From Gilliamella sp. B3022 (GTDB taxonomy: Bacteria > Pseudomonadota > Gammaproteobacteria > Enterobacterales > Orbaceae), in assembly GCF_028751545.1 (NCBI RefSeq), contig NZ_CP071867.1, positions 496,001-560,000 on the forward strand: a stretch of 64,000 nucleotides of DNA. The letters run 5' to 3'. Position numbers and translations under genes: made by a program. The notes under the pieces are model-generated. The model worked only from the letters and a program-made list of their open reading frames with translations, ran no database searches and was not told the origin of the DNA. Below are positions 27,988 through 37,047 of this stretch, one piece after another (within the stretch, counting starts at the first letter, position 1; each line of letters begins with the position of its first letter).

Positions 27988-28818
27988 ATTGGCTCCTTGT
28001 TAATAATTGCATTCACCATTAAGCATAACTGCACTTATTGGTTTAAAAACACATCATCAGCAATTATCCTCACTTAATCAGCATATTATTTCAATCTTTT
28101 TTTTGGATTATAAAAAAATTTTATATTAAAACGGTAGTTAAATACGACAGTTTTTATTGCTGGTTTCATCTGTAAAAACTTACTTTAAATTCAATTGTTT
28201 TATCAATTATCTTTTTTGACAAAACAAATTTTACTTAAATTCTGTAAACAAAAATCAACAACATTTCTTGAGTCACCTAGTTAGAATCAGTTTAGGTAAT
28301 CATTTGATAGCTTTTGCCATCATCATAAAAACAAAATTATAGAATTGCGTCTAAATACACTTTTTTCTAATCGTGTTATTGGTATTCATTTTTTTCTAAT
28401 GCCAATAATTTTATTTTGGTTTTGAAGAATTCAAATCCCCCATAGCGATAATGTCTTCATTCGCATCCATCTCGCTGCTTGATTCATAGATTTATGTGAA
28501 CAGTCAAGTCCTTTAACAAAGGAGAGTAATGAAATAAATATAAACAAGATAAAGATAGTTAACTTCTTCATAGTTATTTCTTTTATTTAATGAAGTTAAT
28601 AGTAGAACTGAAAAAGTTAATTGCCATTTATTTCATTAATTAACATAAATGAATTTTGTGTTTAGACTATACAAAAATGAAAGATTAAGTAATCATCAAA
28701 ATAATATAAAAAATCAATTTTAATTATTTTGAATGTCACAAAATTGCAATAGCACTTTTTTATTTATTAATATTATGTATATACTGTTGCTAAAATTGAT
28801 TATTGAGTAACACGTTTT
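27988..28818. other. Long intergenic region upstream of glyA
   Basis: 831 bases without a full-size gene. It contains a short secreted-peptide frame with an apparent frameshift on the minus strand (28411-28571). A hairpin TTATTGGTATT/AATGCCAATAA (28376-28386 with 28398-28408) closes just after the second frame's stop. The remainder is AT-rich; I see no riboswitch and no clear PurR or MetR site before glyA. Confidence 0.5.
28411..28571 (-). pseudogene. Possible small secreted peptide gene, apparently frameshifted
   Basis: From the ATG at 28571 a 46-residue frame runs to a TGA at 28431. It has a strong signal peptide (MKKLTIFILFIFISLLSFVK then GLDCSHK), followed by an unlikely basic tail. A different frame over the same segment encodes an acidic, well-ordered tail (SEMDANEDIIAMGDLNSS) and stops at 28411, just before a hairpin. 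Adding one base around 28473-28478 would join the two into one exported protein of about 53 residues. The alternative is a true short ORF or chance. I do not recognise the family. Confidence 0.35.
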
Positions 28819-30261
28819 ATGCCCTTATCTACGCTCGTTATTTTGCCTTTTTTAATATTAACCATTACTTTTGCTTCACTTTTTCAACAAAAAAAATGGC
28901 AATTACTGATTATTGTCTTAATGACAGTTTTCATCGTGATGGAACTCACCTCTGTCTATTTTAGTGGTGGTTTTATTAACTATCAGTTTTTTGTGAATTT
29001 AAATGTAAATGATATCATTGAAGGTTTGTTCATTTTTAAACTGCAAGCGGTACTAGTTATTGCTGTCTTTTTTGGGTTGGTATTTATATTGTCAAAATTG
29101 GCCAATCTATACAAACGTAAATGTCGGTTATTTATTCGCTTATTATTTGCCGGTTTTGCCATCATCTCAATAAGTTACCCTAACGGTCCTTTAAGTCGTT
29201 TGTATGAAATATATCAAGTAACGAGTGCTCCTCATAAACCGTTTCAACAAGCGCTACAATCATTAAATATGATTGACTATCCAACCAAAGATCAAATTGT
29301 AAGCCAAAAGGGCAAAAATATTATCGTATTGTCTCTTGAATCTTTTGAACAAGGCTTTTTGGATTTTGAAGAAATTACACCCAATCTACGACAATTACGC
29401 CAAGATTATACCTTCTTTGCTAATATGCCAATGAGTACGGGCAGCAGTTGGACTACCGCTTCAATGTATACTTATATGACAGGCATGCCATTTCTAATTG
29501 GAGGATACACAACCTCACCATTAATGAAAGCAAACCAAACACAATTAGTAAGCTTGGGGGATGTACTTAGACAGGCAGGCTACCAAACACGTTATGTAAT
29601 GGCGGGTCCTAACTTTGCAGGAATTGGGCACACAGCTGGATTATTTGGTATGCAAATTGTCTCCGAAGAAACTTATGTTGGTCAATATCCCAATGCCCCA
29701 TTTGGATTATACGACAAGGATATTTTAGATATAGCTCAAAAACAGATTATTGAGATGAACAGCTCAGGTAAGCCATTTGCTTTATTTATTTCAACAGTTT
29801 CAACTCATGCGCCTAATGGCTTCAATGATGAACGCATGCAATCAGTCATATCACCTAAAGATGATAATATGTCATTTGTCGCTGCTTCGCTCGATTATAA
29901 TGTTGGACAATTTATCCGATATTTAAAAGATAATGGATTATTGGATAACACTGTGTTTTATATTTTCCCCGATCATTTAATGATGGGTGCAGGCACTGCA
30001 ACAATTAATCGCTTATCCCAAAAAGAGCGCAAACTTTACCTACTCACCAATGCTAAAACTAAAAATTTACATAAAACACCCGATCAAGTCATTTACCAAA
30101 TTGATCTACCTCGTTTAATTTTAAATGGTGCGCAAGTTAAAAGTAATGCTAAATTTTTAACTGATTACCTAACGGAGCCCAATTTAAATAAAAAACAATT
30201 TATTGAGCAATATAAATCAAAAATTGCAACGATAAATAATTCTGCACAAGTATTTAAATAG
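28819..30261 (+). CDS. LTA synthase family sulfatase (phosphoglycerol/phosphoethanolamine transferase type)
   Basis: Membrane enzyme of the LtaS/OpgB/EptA superfamily that transfers a phosphoglycerol or phosphoethanolamine group on the periplasmic side. Four hydrophobic segments lie in the first 120 residues, followed by the extracytoplasmic sulfatase-like domain. Metal-site features are seen: VLSLESFEQGFLD near residue 171, the nucleophile threonine in TGSSWTTASMYTY near residue 210, and FYIFPDHLM near residue 383. The 480-residue length is a normal single-domain form. Lipoteichoic acid is not expected in a Gram-negative cell, so a glucan, lipid A or polysaccharide acceptor is likelier; this is inference. 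A LysE-type gene follows by seven bases. Confidence 0.82.
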   Translation: MPLSTLVILPFLILTITFASLFQQKKWQLLIIVLMTVFIVMELTSVYFSGGFINYQFFVNLNVNDIIEGLFIFKLQAVLVIAVFFGLVFILSKLANLYKRKCRLFIRLLFAGFAIISISYPNGPLSRLYEIYQVTSAPHKPFQQALQSLNMIDYPTKDQIVSQKGKNIIVLSLESFEQGFLDFEEITPNLRQLRQDYTFFANMPMSTGSSWTTASMYTYMTGMPFLIGGYTTSPLMKANQTQLVSLGDVLRQAGYQTRYVMAGPNFAGIGHTAGLFGMQIVSEETYVGQYPNAPFGLYDKDILDIAQKQIIEMNSSGKPFALFISTVSTHAPNGFNDERMQSVISPKDDNMSFVAASLDYNVGQFIRYLKDNGLLDNTVFYIFPDHLMMGAGTATINRLSQKERKLYLLTNAKTKNLHKTPDQVIYQIDLPRLILNGAQVKSNAKFLTDYLTEPNLNKKQFIEQYKSKIATINNSAQVFK

Positions 30262-30268
30262 GTATAAA

Positions 30269-30892
30269 ATGACAGTCGATACATTAATGCTAGTCATCAC
30301 TATCAGTTTTTTAGGATTGATTTCACCGGGACCTGATTTTTTTCTGATTCTGAAAAACAGTTTGAGCTATAGCCGAAAAATCGCGTTGATGTCTTGTTTA
30401 GGCGTGATTATGGCGATATTAATTCATATGAGTTATTGTATTGCCGGTATTGCCATACTCATTGCAACAACACCGATTCTTTATAATGGATTACGTTATG
30501 CAGGTTCAGCTTACTTATTATGGCTCGGAATAAAAGCATTACTAGCAAAGAAAGCAAGTACAACTTATCTTATTCAACAATCGAACATCAAATGTATTTC
30601 CGCTAAAACGGCCTTTATGCAAGGCCTATTTTGCAATCTACTTAATCCTAAAGCAACACTCTACTTCTTAGCAATTTTCACTCAAGTATTAAGTGCAAAT
30701 TCATCAATGATTGATAAACTTTTGGTAGCACTTATCATTTGGATAGAAGCTGTTATTTGGTGGCCTTTTGTTGTGTATATATTCCAAACACCAGCTGTAC
30801 AACGAAAATATTTTAAAATACAAATAATTATTGATAAATTATTAGGTATTATTTTAATAACATTAGGTATAAAAGTTGCATTAGGATTTTAA
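30269..30892 (+). CDS. LysE/RhtB-family amino acid exporter
   Basis: Membrane exporter of the LysE superfamily (RhtB type). The family motif LGLISPGPDFFLILKNSLSY is at the N-terminus, with the second motif KTAFMQGLFCNLLNPKA near residue 113. About six hydrophobic segments fit the topology and the 207-residue length. The exported substrate (homoserine, threonine, lysine or others) cannot be told from sequence. It begins seven bases after the sulfatase gene, so the two probably share a transcript, although no functional link is obvious. Confidence 0.85.
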   Translation: MTVDTLMLVITISFLGLISPGPDFFLILKNSLSYSRKIALMSCLGVIMAILIHMSYCIAGIAILIATTPILYNGLRYAGSAYLLWLGIKALLAKKASTTYLIQQSNIKCISAKTAFMQGLFCNLLNPKATLYFLAIFTQVLSANSSMIDKLLVALIIWIEAVIWWPFVVYIFQTPAVQRKYFKIQIIIDKLLGIILITLGIKVALGF

Positions 30893-30932
30893 TATAAATT
30901 TCTCAATATTTTTTTACTAAAACATTATGTTC

Positions 30933-30950
30933 ACCTGAAACTTTTTTACA
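30933..30950 (+). repeat. 18-base motif upstream of kdsD, shared with gmhA
   Basis: ACCTGAAACTTTTTTACA is identical to 58097-58114 upstream of gmhA. It begins 154 bases before the kdsD start. Both flanking genes make LPS core precursors. Chance identity in AT-rich DNA of this size is possible. Confidence 0.45.
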
Positions 30951-31086
30951 TCAAAACTTTCTTTTTTTGAATCTTCTATAGTTAATGATACACTGTTAGC
31001 AATATGATTGATTATAATTAACCATTATTGATTATCGATTATAGCTATATGATTTACTTATATTTAAATATATTAGGTTAGTAAAT

Positions 31087-32049
31087 ATGAACAAATTATT
31101 ACAATATGGTCGAGAACTTCTTGAATTAGAACTTCAAGAAGCCCAAAAATTACCTGATCGACTAGGTAAAGATTTTATTGAAGCGTGTCAACTTATTTTA
31201 TCAAATAAAGGGAAAGTCGTTGTATCAGGTATTGGAAAATCCGGACATATTGGAAAAAAAATCGCAGCATCATTAGCAAGCACCGGTAGTCCAGCTTTTT
31301 TCATGCACCCATCTGAAGCCTTACATGGGGATTTAGGTATGGTCACTAAAAATGATGTAGCCATTCTTATCTCATACTCTGGACGAGCAAAAGAATTTAA
31401 CTTTATTTTACCAATGCTGTCAGCAATGAACGTACCTGTGATAGCCATTACAGGTGGATTGGATTCTCCATTAGCTAAATCAGCGCAAGCAGTACTCGAT
31501 GTATCAATCGAACAAGAAGCATGTCCAATGGGACTTGCACCGACTTCAAGTTCAACCAATACTCTACTAATGGGTGATGCACTCGCTATCGCAGTTATGC
31601 GTGCTCGTGGATTCAAAGAAGAAGATTTTGCTCGCTCTCATCCTGCGGGTAGTTTGGGAGCTAAATTACTCAATCATGTCAAAGATGTCATGAGACAAGG
31701 TGATTTAATTCCAAAAGTACCTCAGACTGCAACTGTATTCGATGCCATGTTAGAATTAAGCCGAACTGGAGTGGGTTTAGTTGCAATCTGTCAGGATAAT
31801 AATAAAATAATTGGTGTTTTTACCGACGGAGACTTACGTCGATTATTACTAAAAAATGGTACATTGCAAGATAGTATTAGCTCTGTTATGACAAGCCCTG
31901 GCTATCAAATACCTGAGAGTTGGAAAGCAGTAGAAGCTTTAAAATCATTTAATGATCATAATATTACCGCAGCACCTGTCGTTAATAGTTCAGGTGAATT
32001 AGTAGGCGCTTTAAATATTCATGATTTACATCAAGCAGGAATAAGCTAA
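31087..32049 (+). CDS. kdsD: D-arabinose 5-phosphate isomerase
   Basis: Converts ribulose 5-phosphate to arabinose 5-phosphate, the first step towards KDO of lipopolysaccharide. The SIS domain has GKVVVSGIGKSGHIGKKIAA near residue 40-58 and HPSEALHGDLGMV near 74, with the conserved SSTNTLLMGDALAIAVM; two CBS domains follow (about 205-320). The 320-residue length is typical for KdsD and GutQ, which cannot be separated by motifs alone; KdsD is preferred because no sorbitol genes are near. No kdsC or lptC follows, unlike E. coli. It carries an 18-base motif upstream that also precedes gmhA. Confidence 0.92.
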   Translation: MNKLLQYGRELLELELQEAQKLPDRLGKDFIEACQLILSNKGKVVVSGIGKSGHIGKKIAASLASTGSPAFFMHPSEALHGDLGMVTKNDVAILISYSGRAKEFNFILPMLSAMNVPVIAITGGLDSPLAKSAQAVLDVSIEQEACPMGLAPTSSSTNTLLMGDALAIAVMRARGFKEEDFARSHPAGSLGAKLLNHVKDVMRQGDLIPKVPQTATVFDAMLELSRTGVGLVAICQDNNKIIGVFTDGDLRRLLLKNGTLQDSISSVMTSPGYQIPESWKAVEALKSFNDHNITAAPVVNSSGELVGALNIHDLHQAGIS

Positions 32050-32235
32050 AAACTATTATAAATACTTATTGCAAAAAGGTACTATCTATTGAGATAATTA
32101 CCGACCTAAATTTTTGTCGTTAGACGGAGATCCAAGAAAAGTTACACAGTTAACAATGCGAATGATTAAATAAATCATTGAACGTTAATGTTGTGTTGTA
32201 TATTTTAACCAAAATTAATAGATGATGAAACTACA

Positions 32236-32757
32236 ATGGCAGAAAAGCGAAATATCTTTCTAATTGGCCCAATGGGGGCAGGAAAAAGCACAATAGGCCG
32301 ACAGATTGCACAACAGCTAGGCATGGAATTTTTTGATTCAGACCAAGAGATTGAAAAACGTACAGGCGCTGATATTGCATGGATTTTTGATTTAGAGGGT
32401 GAAGACGGATTCCGAGCCAGAGAAGAAAAAGTCATTAATGAATTGACTGAAAAACAAGGCGTAGTACTTGCAACCGGAGGGGGTTCAGTATTATCGAAAG
32501 AGACTCGTAATCGATTATCGGCTCGTGGCATTGTTGTTTATCTTGAAACAACCATTGAAAAACAAATGGCTAGAACGCAAAAAGATAAACGTCGTCCACT
32601 TTTACAAGGCGGCAATACTCCAAGAGAACTTTACGAAGAACTTGCCGGCGAGCGAGAACCTCTTTACGAAGAAATTGCGGATATTACAATCAAAACTGAT
32701 GAACAAAGTGCTAAAGGTGTTGCAAGTTATATTATTGAGAAAATAGAGCAAATTTAA
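32236..32757 (+). CDS. aroK: Shikimate kinase I
   Basis: Phosphorylates shikimate to shikimate 3-phosphate in the aromatic pathway. Walker A is in [16 protein letters not shown] (about 9-24), the shikimate-binding DSDQEIE near 34-40, RAREEKV near 58, ATGGGSVL near 78-85, and the LID-region DKRRPLL near 116. The 173-residue length is normal. In E. coli and most relatives aroB follows; here 66 bases later the damX gene begins, and aroB is absent. Confidence 0.96.
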   Translation: MAEKRNIFLIGPMGAGKSTIGRQIAQQLGMEFFDSDQEIEKRTGADIAWIFDLEGEDGFRAREEKVINELTEKQGVVLATGGGSVLSKETRNRLSARGIVVYLETTIEKQMARTQKDKRRPLLQGGNTPRELYEELAGEREPLYEEIADITIKTDEQSAKGVASYIIEKIEQI

Positions 32758-32823
32758 GTCGCTTATTTTAGAAATAATGGTACTTTATAAGGCAATAATC
32801 TTTTGATAGGTTAAGGAGGAAAT

Positions 32824-33591
32824 ATGCGTGTAGATAAAGACGATCGTTATATATCAGAACAACCTAGCAAGGATTCAACGCCCCCATTAAAATTGCCTAA
32901 TTTTCTTCAAAATTATCCAAAGAAAAAACTTATTATTTGCGGTTTGATAATCCTAGTTATTTTTTTAATAATAAGCTTGATTATTTTCCGACCTTCACGA
33001 AAAAGCGAACCAACGCCTTTAACGCCTCCTGTGGTTAACGGTGTTGCTTCAACAGTTGAAACGGATAATATTAATGCTGTTTATGATGGACAAAGCAATG
33101 TTACAGATAATGGAAAAACTACTGATAATTCATTGGTGAATTTGGAAAGATTGAATCCATCTAAACCTGAAGTGCCAAAACCATCTGAAAATAACAGTAA
33201 TGGTATAATTTCAACTGATAATTCAAATATGGCATCAAATGCCAATCGTAATGGCGAAAAAAAACCAACTAAAAAGATAGTTAATCTAAACGACGACAAA
33301 AATAGTTTAGCTAAAAACTCTAGGATAAAAGATGATCATTATGTGATTCAAATTACTGCATCTAGGTCGATTGAGGGCTTAAAAAAATTTGTTACACAAA
33401 ATAAAATAGCGAATTACCATATTTATGAAACTCAATACAGCAATGGTAAATGGTTTATTTTAGTTAAAGGTAATTATTCATCAATTGATGAGGCTCATAA
33501 AGCGATCAAGTCACTACCAACAGCTCTCCAAAAAGATAAACCATGGGTTAAGTCGGGAGCAATGGTTAATAAAGAAAAAATAGTAAACTAA
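32824..33591 (+). CDS. damX: SPOR-domain cell-division protein DamX
   Basis: Inner-membrane division protein that binds septal peptidoglycan through its SPOR domain. A short cytoplasmic N-terminus is followed by one membrane segment (KKLIICGLIILVIFLIISLI, about 37-56), a low-complexity Asn/Ser/Pro-rich linker, and a C-terminal SPOR domain (HYVIQITASRSIEGLKKFVT onward, about 174-245). At 255 residues it is much shorter than E. coli DamX (428), the difference being mostly in the linker. A strong AAGGAGG site precedes the ATG. It is followed by dam as in E. coli. Confidence 0.92.
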   Translation: MRVDKDDRYISEQPSKDSTPPLKLPNFLQNYPKKKLIICGLIILVIFLIISLIIFRPSRKSEPTPLTPPVVNGVASTVETDNINAVYDGQSNVTDNGKTTDNSLVNLERLNPSKPEVPKPSENNSNGIISTDNSNMASNANRNGEKKPTKKIVNLNDDKNSLAKNSRIKDDHYVIQITASRSIEGLKKFVTQNKIANYHIYETQYSNGKWFILVKGNYSSIDEAHKAIKSLPTALQKDKPWVKSGAMVNKEKIVN

Positions 33592-33643
33592 TAAAGGATA
33601 TCGTCCATTTATCCTACTAGCAACGAAAAAATAGGAGCAACCG

Positions 33644-34465
33644 TTGAAGAAGCAACGAGCCTTTTTAAAATGGGCCGGAGGAAAATATGCGCTTGTAGAC
33701 ACAATTAAGCAATATCTACCAGAAGGGGAACAATTAATTGAACCTTTTGTTGGCGCAGGTTCTGTTTTTTTAAATACCGATTACAAAAGTTATATTTTAG
33801 CTGATATCAATCATGATTTAATTGCACTATTTAAACTACTAAAAACAAACCCTGATCAATTTATTAATGATCTTAAACCATTATTTAATGAGCAAAATAA
33901 TCAATCTGAGGCATTTTACCAACTTCGAGATGTATTTAATGGTAGTAACGATCAGTATTTAAGATCGTTACTCTTTGTCTATTTCAATCGACATGGTTAT
34001 AACGGGTTATGTCGTTATAATACTAATGGAAAATTTAATGTACCCTTTGGTCGATATAAAACAGTCTATTTCCCTGAAAAAGAACTTTACTTTTTTGCTG
34101 AAAAAGCACAAAAGGCTGAGTTTATTTGTGCGCCTTATCATGAGGTCATGCAAAAGGCTGAACAAAATTCGGTGATTTATTGTGATCCACCTTATATTCC
34201 ACCTAATAAATCAGGAGGATTTACGTCTTATTATTCCAATATTTTTGGCTTTGAAGAGCACAAAAATTTGTCTAAATTAGCGGAAACAGTGGCATATAAA
34301 AAAAATATACCCGTACTGGTGTCTAACCATTATACTGAATACACCATGACGCTCTATAATAAGGCGAGTTATCTTTACCGAGCAGAAATGCGTCGTTCAA
34401 TCAGTTGTGCAGGTGGAAGCAGAAAAAAGATTGATGAGATTTTAGCTTTATATAAAAAGTCATGA
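33644..34465 (+). CDS. dam: DNA adenine methylase
   Basis: Methylates the adenine of GATC sites, used in mismatch repair and replication timing. The N-terminal FLKWAGGKYALVDTIKQYLP carries the SAM-binding FxGxG region with FVGAGSVFLNT near residue 36, and the catalytic DPPY is at CDPPYIPPNK near residue 180. The protein starts at TTG (33644), preceded by AGGAG (33633-33637) at good spacing, and the N-terminal MKKQRAFLKWAGGKY agrees with E. coli Dam, so a TTG start is well supported. The 273-residue length is normal. It lies in a damX-dam-rpe-gph cluster. Confidence 0.95.
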   Translation: MKKQRAFLKWAGGKYALVDTIKQYLPEGEQLIEPFVGAGSVFLNTDYKSYILADINHDLIALFKLLKTNPDQFINDLKPLFNEQNNQSEAFYQLRDVFNGSNDQYLRSLLFVYFNRHGYNGLCRYNTNGKFNVPFGRYKTVYFPEKELYFFAEKAQKAEFICAPYHEVMQKAEQNSVIYCDPPYIPPNKSGGFTSYYSNIFGFEEHKNLSKLAETVAYKKNIPVLVSNHYTEYTMTLYNKASYLYRAEMRRSISCAGGSRKKIDEILALYKKS

Positions 34466-34504
34466 GCAAGCTTATATGTAAAGTTGATTATTTAGAGGTA
34501 GGTT

Positions 34505-35182
34505 ATGAAAGAATTTATTATTGCACCATCAATATTGTCCGCGGATTTTGCTCGCCTTGGGGATGATACTCAAAAAGTACTTGATGCGGGTGCAGATGTT
34601 ATCCATTTTGATGTAATGGATAATCATTTTGTACCAAATCTAACCATGGGTTCAATGTTTTGCAAAGCGTTACGTGACTATGGGATTACCGCACCGATTG
34701 ATGTGCATTTAATGGTTTCGCCAGTCGAAGAATTAATTACCTCTTTCGCCAAAGCTGGCGCTACGAATATCTCTATTCATCCGGAAGCGACCATCCATTT
34801 GGATCGAGCGATACAGTTAATCAAAGATCATGGTTGCAATGCTGGTATTGTATTTAATCCAGCCACCCCATTAGATTATTTAGATTATGTAATCGATAAA
34901 ATTGATATTATTTTATTAATGAGCGTTAATCCTGGTTTTGGCGGACAATCTTTTATTCCTTCCACCTTAAAAAAATTACAACAAACAAGAAAACGCATTA
35001 TTGATTCGGGACGAGATATTCGTTTAGAAGTCGATGGAGGCGTTAAAGTTGATAATATAGCCGAAATTGCCAAAGCTGGTGCCGATATGTTTGTAGCAGG
35101 TTCAGCTGTTTTTGGTGAACCAGATTATAAAACGGTAATTGACGCTATGCGCCAACAGTTAGCAGGAGTTACATATGCATAA
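34505..35182 (+). CDS. rpe: Ribulose-phosphate 3-epimerase
   Basis: Interconverts ribulose 5-phosphate and xylulose 5-phosphate in the pentose phosphate pathway. TIM-barrel protein of 225 residues with family motifs [13 protein letters not shown] near the N-terminus, [14 protein letters not shown] (about 35-48), DVHLMV near 68, [12 protein letters not shown] near 140-151 and EVDGGV near 177. It overlaps gph by eight bases, so translation of the two is coupled. Order dam-rpe-gph-trpS is that of E. coli. Confidence 0.97.
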   Translation: MKEFIIAPSILSADFARLGDDTQKVLDAGADVIHFDVMDNHFVPNLTMGSMFCKALRDYGITAPIDVHLMVSPVEELITSFAKAGATNISIHPEATIHLDRAIQLIKDHGCNAGIVFNPATPLDYLDYVIDKIDIILLMSVNPGFGGQSFIPSTLKKLQQTRKRIIDSGRDIRLEVDGGVKVDNIAEIAKAGADMFVAGSAVFGEPDYKTVIDAMRQQLAGVTYA

Positions 35183-35870
35183 ATTACAAGATATTCAAGC
35201 AATCGCCTTTGATTTAGATGGCACACTTGTTGATAGTGTGCCAGGACTTACGCTTGCTGCGCAAAATATGCTTGCAGATTTAAAACTTGCCACTATAACA
35301 AATGAACAAGTAAAAAACTTTGTTGGAAATGGCATTGATGTGATGTTAGAACGCATATTTAAAGCAATTAATGTTATACCATCAGCTGAACAATTTGCCA
35401 AAGCTAAAGCACTATTTAATCAACATTATGACAAGGTCATCGATGCCGAAACTAAGCTATTCCCTCATGTCAAAGAAACCTTAAAAACACTGCATAATAA
35501 TCAATATTCATTGGCACTAGTGACGAACAAACCCGCTCAATTTTTACCAGATTTGCTATCATCGCTTGGCATAAAAGAGTACTTTTCCCTGATACTTGGA
35601 GGTGGTGATGTTATTAAATTAAAACCACATCCAGCACCACTATACCAAGTCATGGCAACCTTCGGTTTATTCAGCGATCAGTTATTGTTTGTGGGAGATT
35701 CTAAAAACGATATTACTGCTGCCCAAAATGCCAAATGCCCTACTGTTGCACTAACCTATGGATACAATTATGGCATCTCGATTGCGACCAGCAATCCTGA
35801 TTTTTTATTTGATGATTTTAAAGATATATTAACCTTATTACCTCAGCCCAAAGCTGAAGCTAAAAAATAA
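35175..35870 (+). CDS. gph: Phosphoglycolate phosphatase
   Basis: HAD-superfamily phosphatase that dephosphorylates 2-phosphoglycolate formed in DNA repair. Motif I is [15 protein letters not shown] (about 11-25), motif [10 protein letters not shown] with the conserved Thr near 117, motif III lysine in KLKPHPAP near 153-160, and motif [17 protein letters not shown] near 175. The 231-residue length is usual, and the start overlaps the end of rpe. It is followed by trpS 38 bases later. Confidence 0.93.
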   Translation: MHKLQDIQAIAFDLDGTLVDSVPGLTLAAQNMLADLKLATITNEQVKNFVGNGIDVMLERIFKAINVIPSAEQFAKAKALFNQHYDKVIDAETKLFPHVKETLKTLHNNQYSLALVTNKPAQFLPDLLSSLGIKEYFSLILGGGDVIKLKPHPAPLYQVMATFGLFSDQLLFVGDSKNDITAAQNAKCPTVALTYGYNYGISIATSNPDFLFDDFKDILTLLPQPKAEAKK

Positions 35871-35908
35871 TGATTAAAGATAAAAAATAACCAGATTAGG
35901 AATAAATT

Positions 35909-36904
35909 ATGAGTAAACCGATTGTATTTAGTGGCGCTCAGCCCTCAGGCGAACTAACACTTGGCAACTATTTAGGGGCTTTAAAAAACTGGGTAACTTT
36001 GCAAAGCGAATATGATTGCGTTTATTGTATCGTCAATCAGCACGCCATTACTGTACGTCAGGATCCGCAAAAACTGCGTAAAGCAACACTTGATACATTA
36101 GCCTTATATTTAGCTTGTGGTATCGATCCGAAGCAAAGTACTATTTTTGTACAATCACAGGTACCCGCTCATGCTGAACTGGGTTGGGCATTAAACTGTT
36201 ACACCTATTTTGGTGAATTGAGCCGTATGACGCAATTTAAAGATAAGTCTTCTCGTCATTCTGAAAATATTAACGCTGGACTGTTTGATTATCCTGTTTT
36301 GATGGCGGCAGATATATTATTATATCAAGCCAATTTAGTACCTGTTGGTGACGATCAAAAACAACATCTTGAATTATCACGCGATATTGCGATGCGTTTT
36401 AATGCACTTTATGGTGATATTTTTTCTGTACCTGAGCCATTTATTTCTAAGGTTGGCGCGCGGGTCATGTCATTACAAGACCCAACCAAAAAAATGTCTA
36501 AATCAGATGAAAATCGCAACAATGTGATTGGTTTACTCGAAAATCCTAAAGATATTGAAAAGAAAATTAAACGGGCAATGACCGATTCTGACGAACCACC
36601 AGTAGTACGTTATGATTTAAAAAATAAAGCTGGCGTATCAAACCTGCTCGATATCTTAACAGGTATTACCGGTAAACCAATTGCTGAACTTGAAAAAGAG
36701 TTTGAAGGCAAAATGTACGGGCACCTCAAAACCGAAGTGGCAACTCAAGTGATTGATATGTTAACCGCATTACAAACTAAATATTACCAATTTCGTAATG
36801 ATGAGAATTATTTACTTTCAGTCATGCAAGAAGGGGCAGAAAAAGCACGCTCCAAAGCCAAACCAACCTTGAAAAAGGTTTATGATGCAATTGGTTTTGT
36901 ATAA
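35909..36904 (+). CDS. trpS: Tryptophanyl-tRNA synthetase
   Basis: Class Ic synthetase charging tRNA-Trp. The HIGH-like motif is in [20 protein letters not shown] (about 9-28; TLGN) and the KMSKS motif in [11 protein letters not shown] near residue 196. DQKQHLEL and YPVL-type Trp-site segments are present ([15 protein letters not shown]). The 331 residues match E. coli (334). It ends the dam-rpe-gph-trpS cluster. No tryptophan-specific leader or T-box was seen upstream. Confidence 0.97.
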   Translation: MSKPIVFSGAQPSGELTLGNYLGALKNWVTLQSEYDCVYCIVNQHAITVRQDPQKLRKATLDTLALYLACGIDPKQSTIFVQSQVPAHAELGWALNCYTYFGELSRMTQFKDKSSRHSENINAGLFDYPVLMAADILLYQANLVPVGDDQKQHLELSRDIAMRFNALYGDIFSVPEPFISKVGARVMSLQDPTKKMSKSDENRNNVIGLLENPKDIEKKIKRAMTDSDEPPVVRYDLKNKAGVSNLLDILTGITGKPIAELEKEFEGKMYGHLKTEVATQVIDMLTALQTKYYQFRNDENYLLSVMQEGAEKARSKAKPTLKKVYDAIGFV

Positions 36905-37047
36905 ACAATAAGCCATTAACTGCTAAACCAAAAAACTGATAGTTAAAATTCAAAATTATTACCTATCACAAAAAAATAGTATAGATTGGCTTTAATTAAT
37001 GGATATGATGAGTAACGATTAAAGTCATCTGAATATATGGGTTGGTT

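Noticed and set aside
30933-30973. Sigma-E promoter reading of the 18-base motif
   Set aside because: GAAACTT resembles the -35, but no -10 like TCTGA is found 16 bases downstream at either copy.
31009-31022. FNR-like box (TTGATTATAATTAA) before kdsD
   Set aside because: One mismatch in very AT-rich DNA and no reason for oxygen control of KDO synthesis; chance match is likelier.
31188-31616. A 142-codon frame antisense to kdsD
   Set aside because: It lies wholly inside a well-identified gene and shows no own ribosome site or domain.
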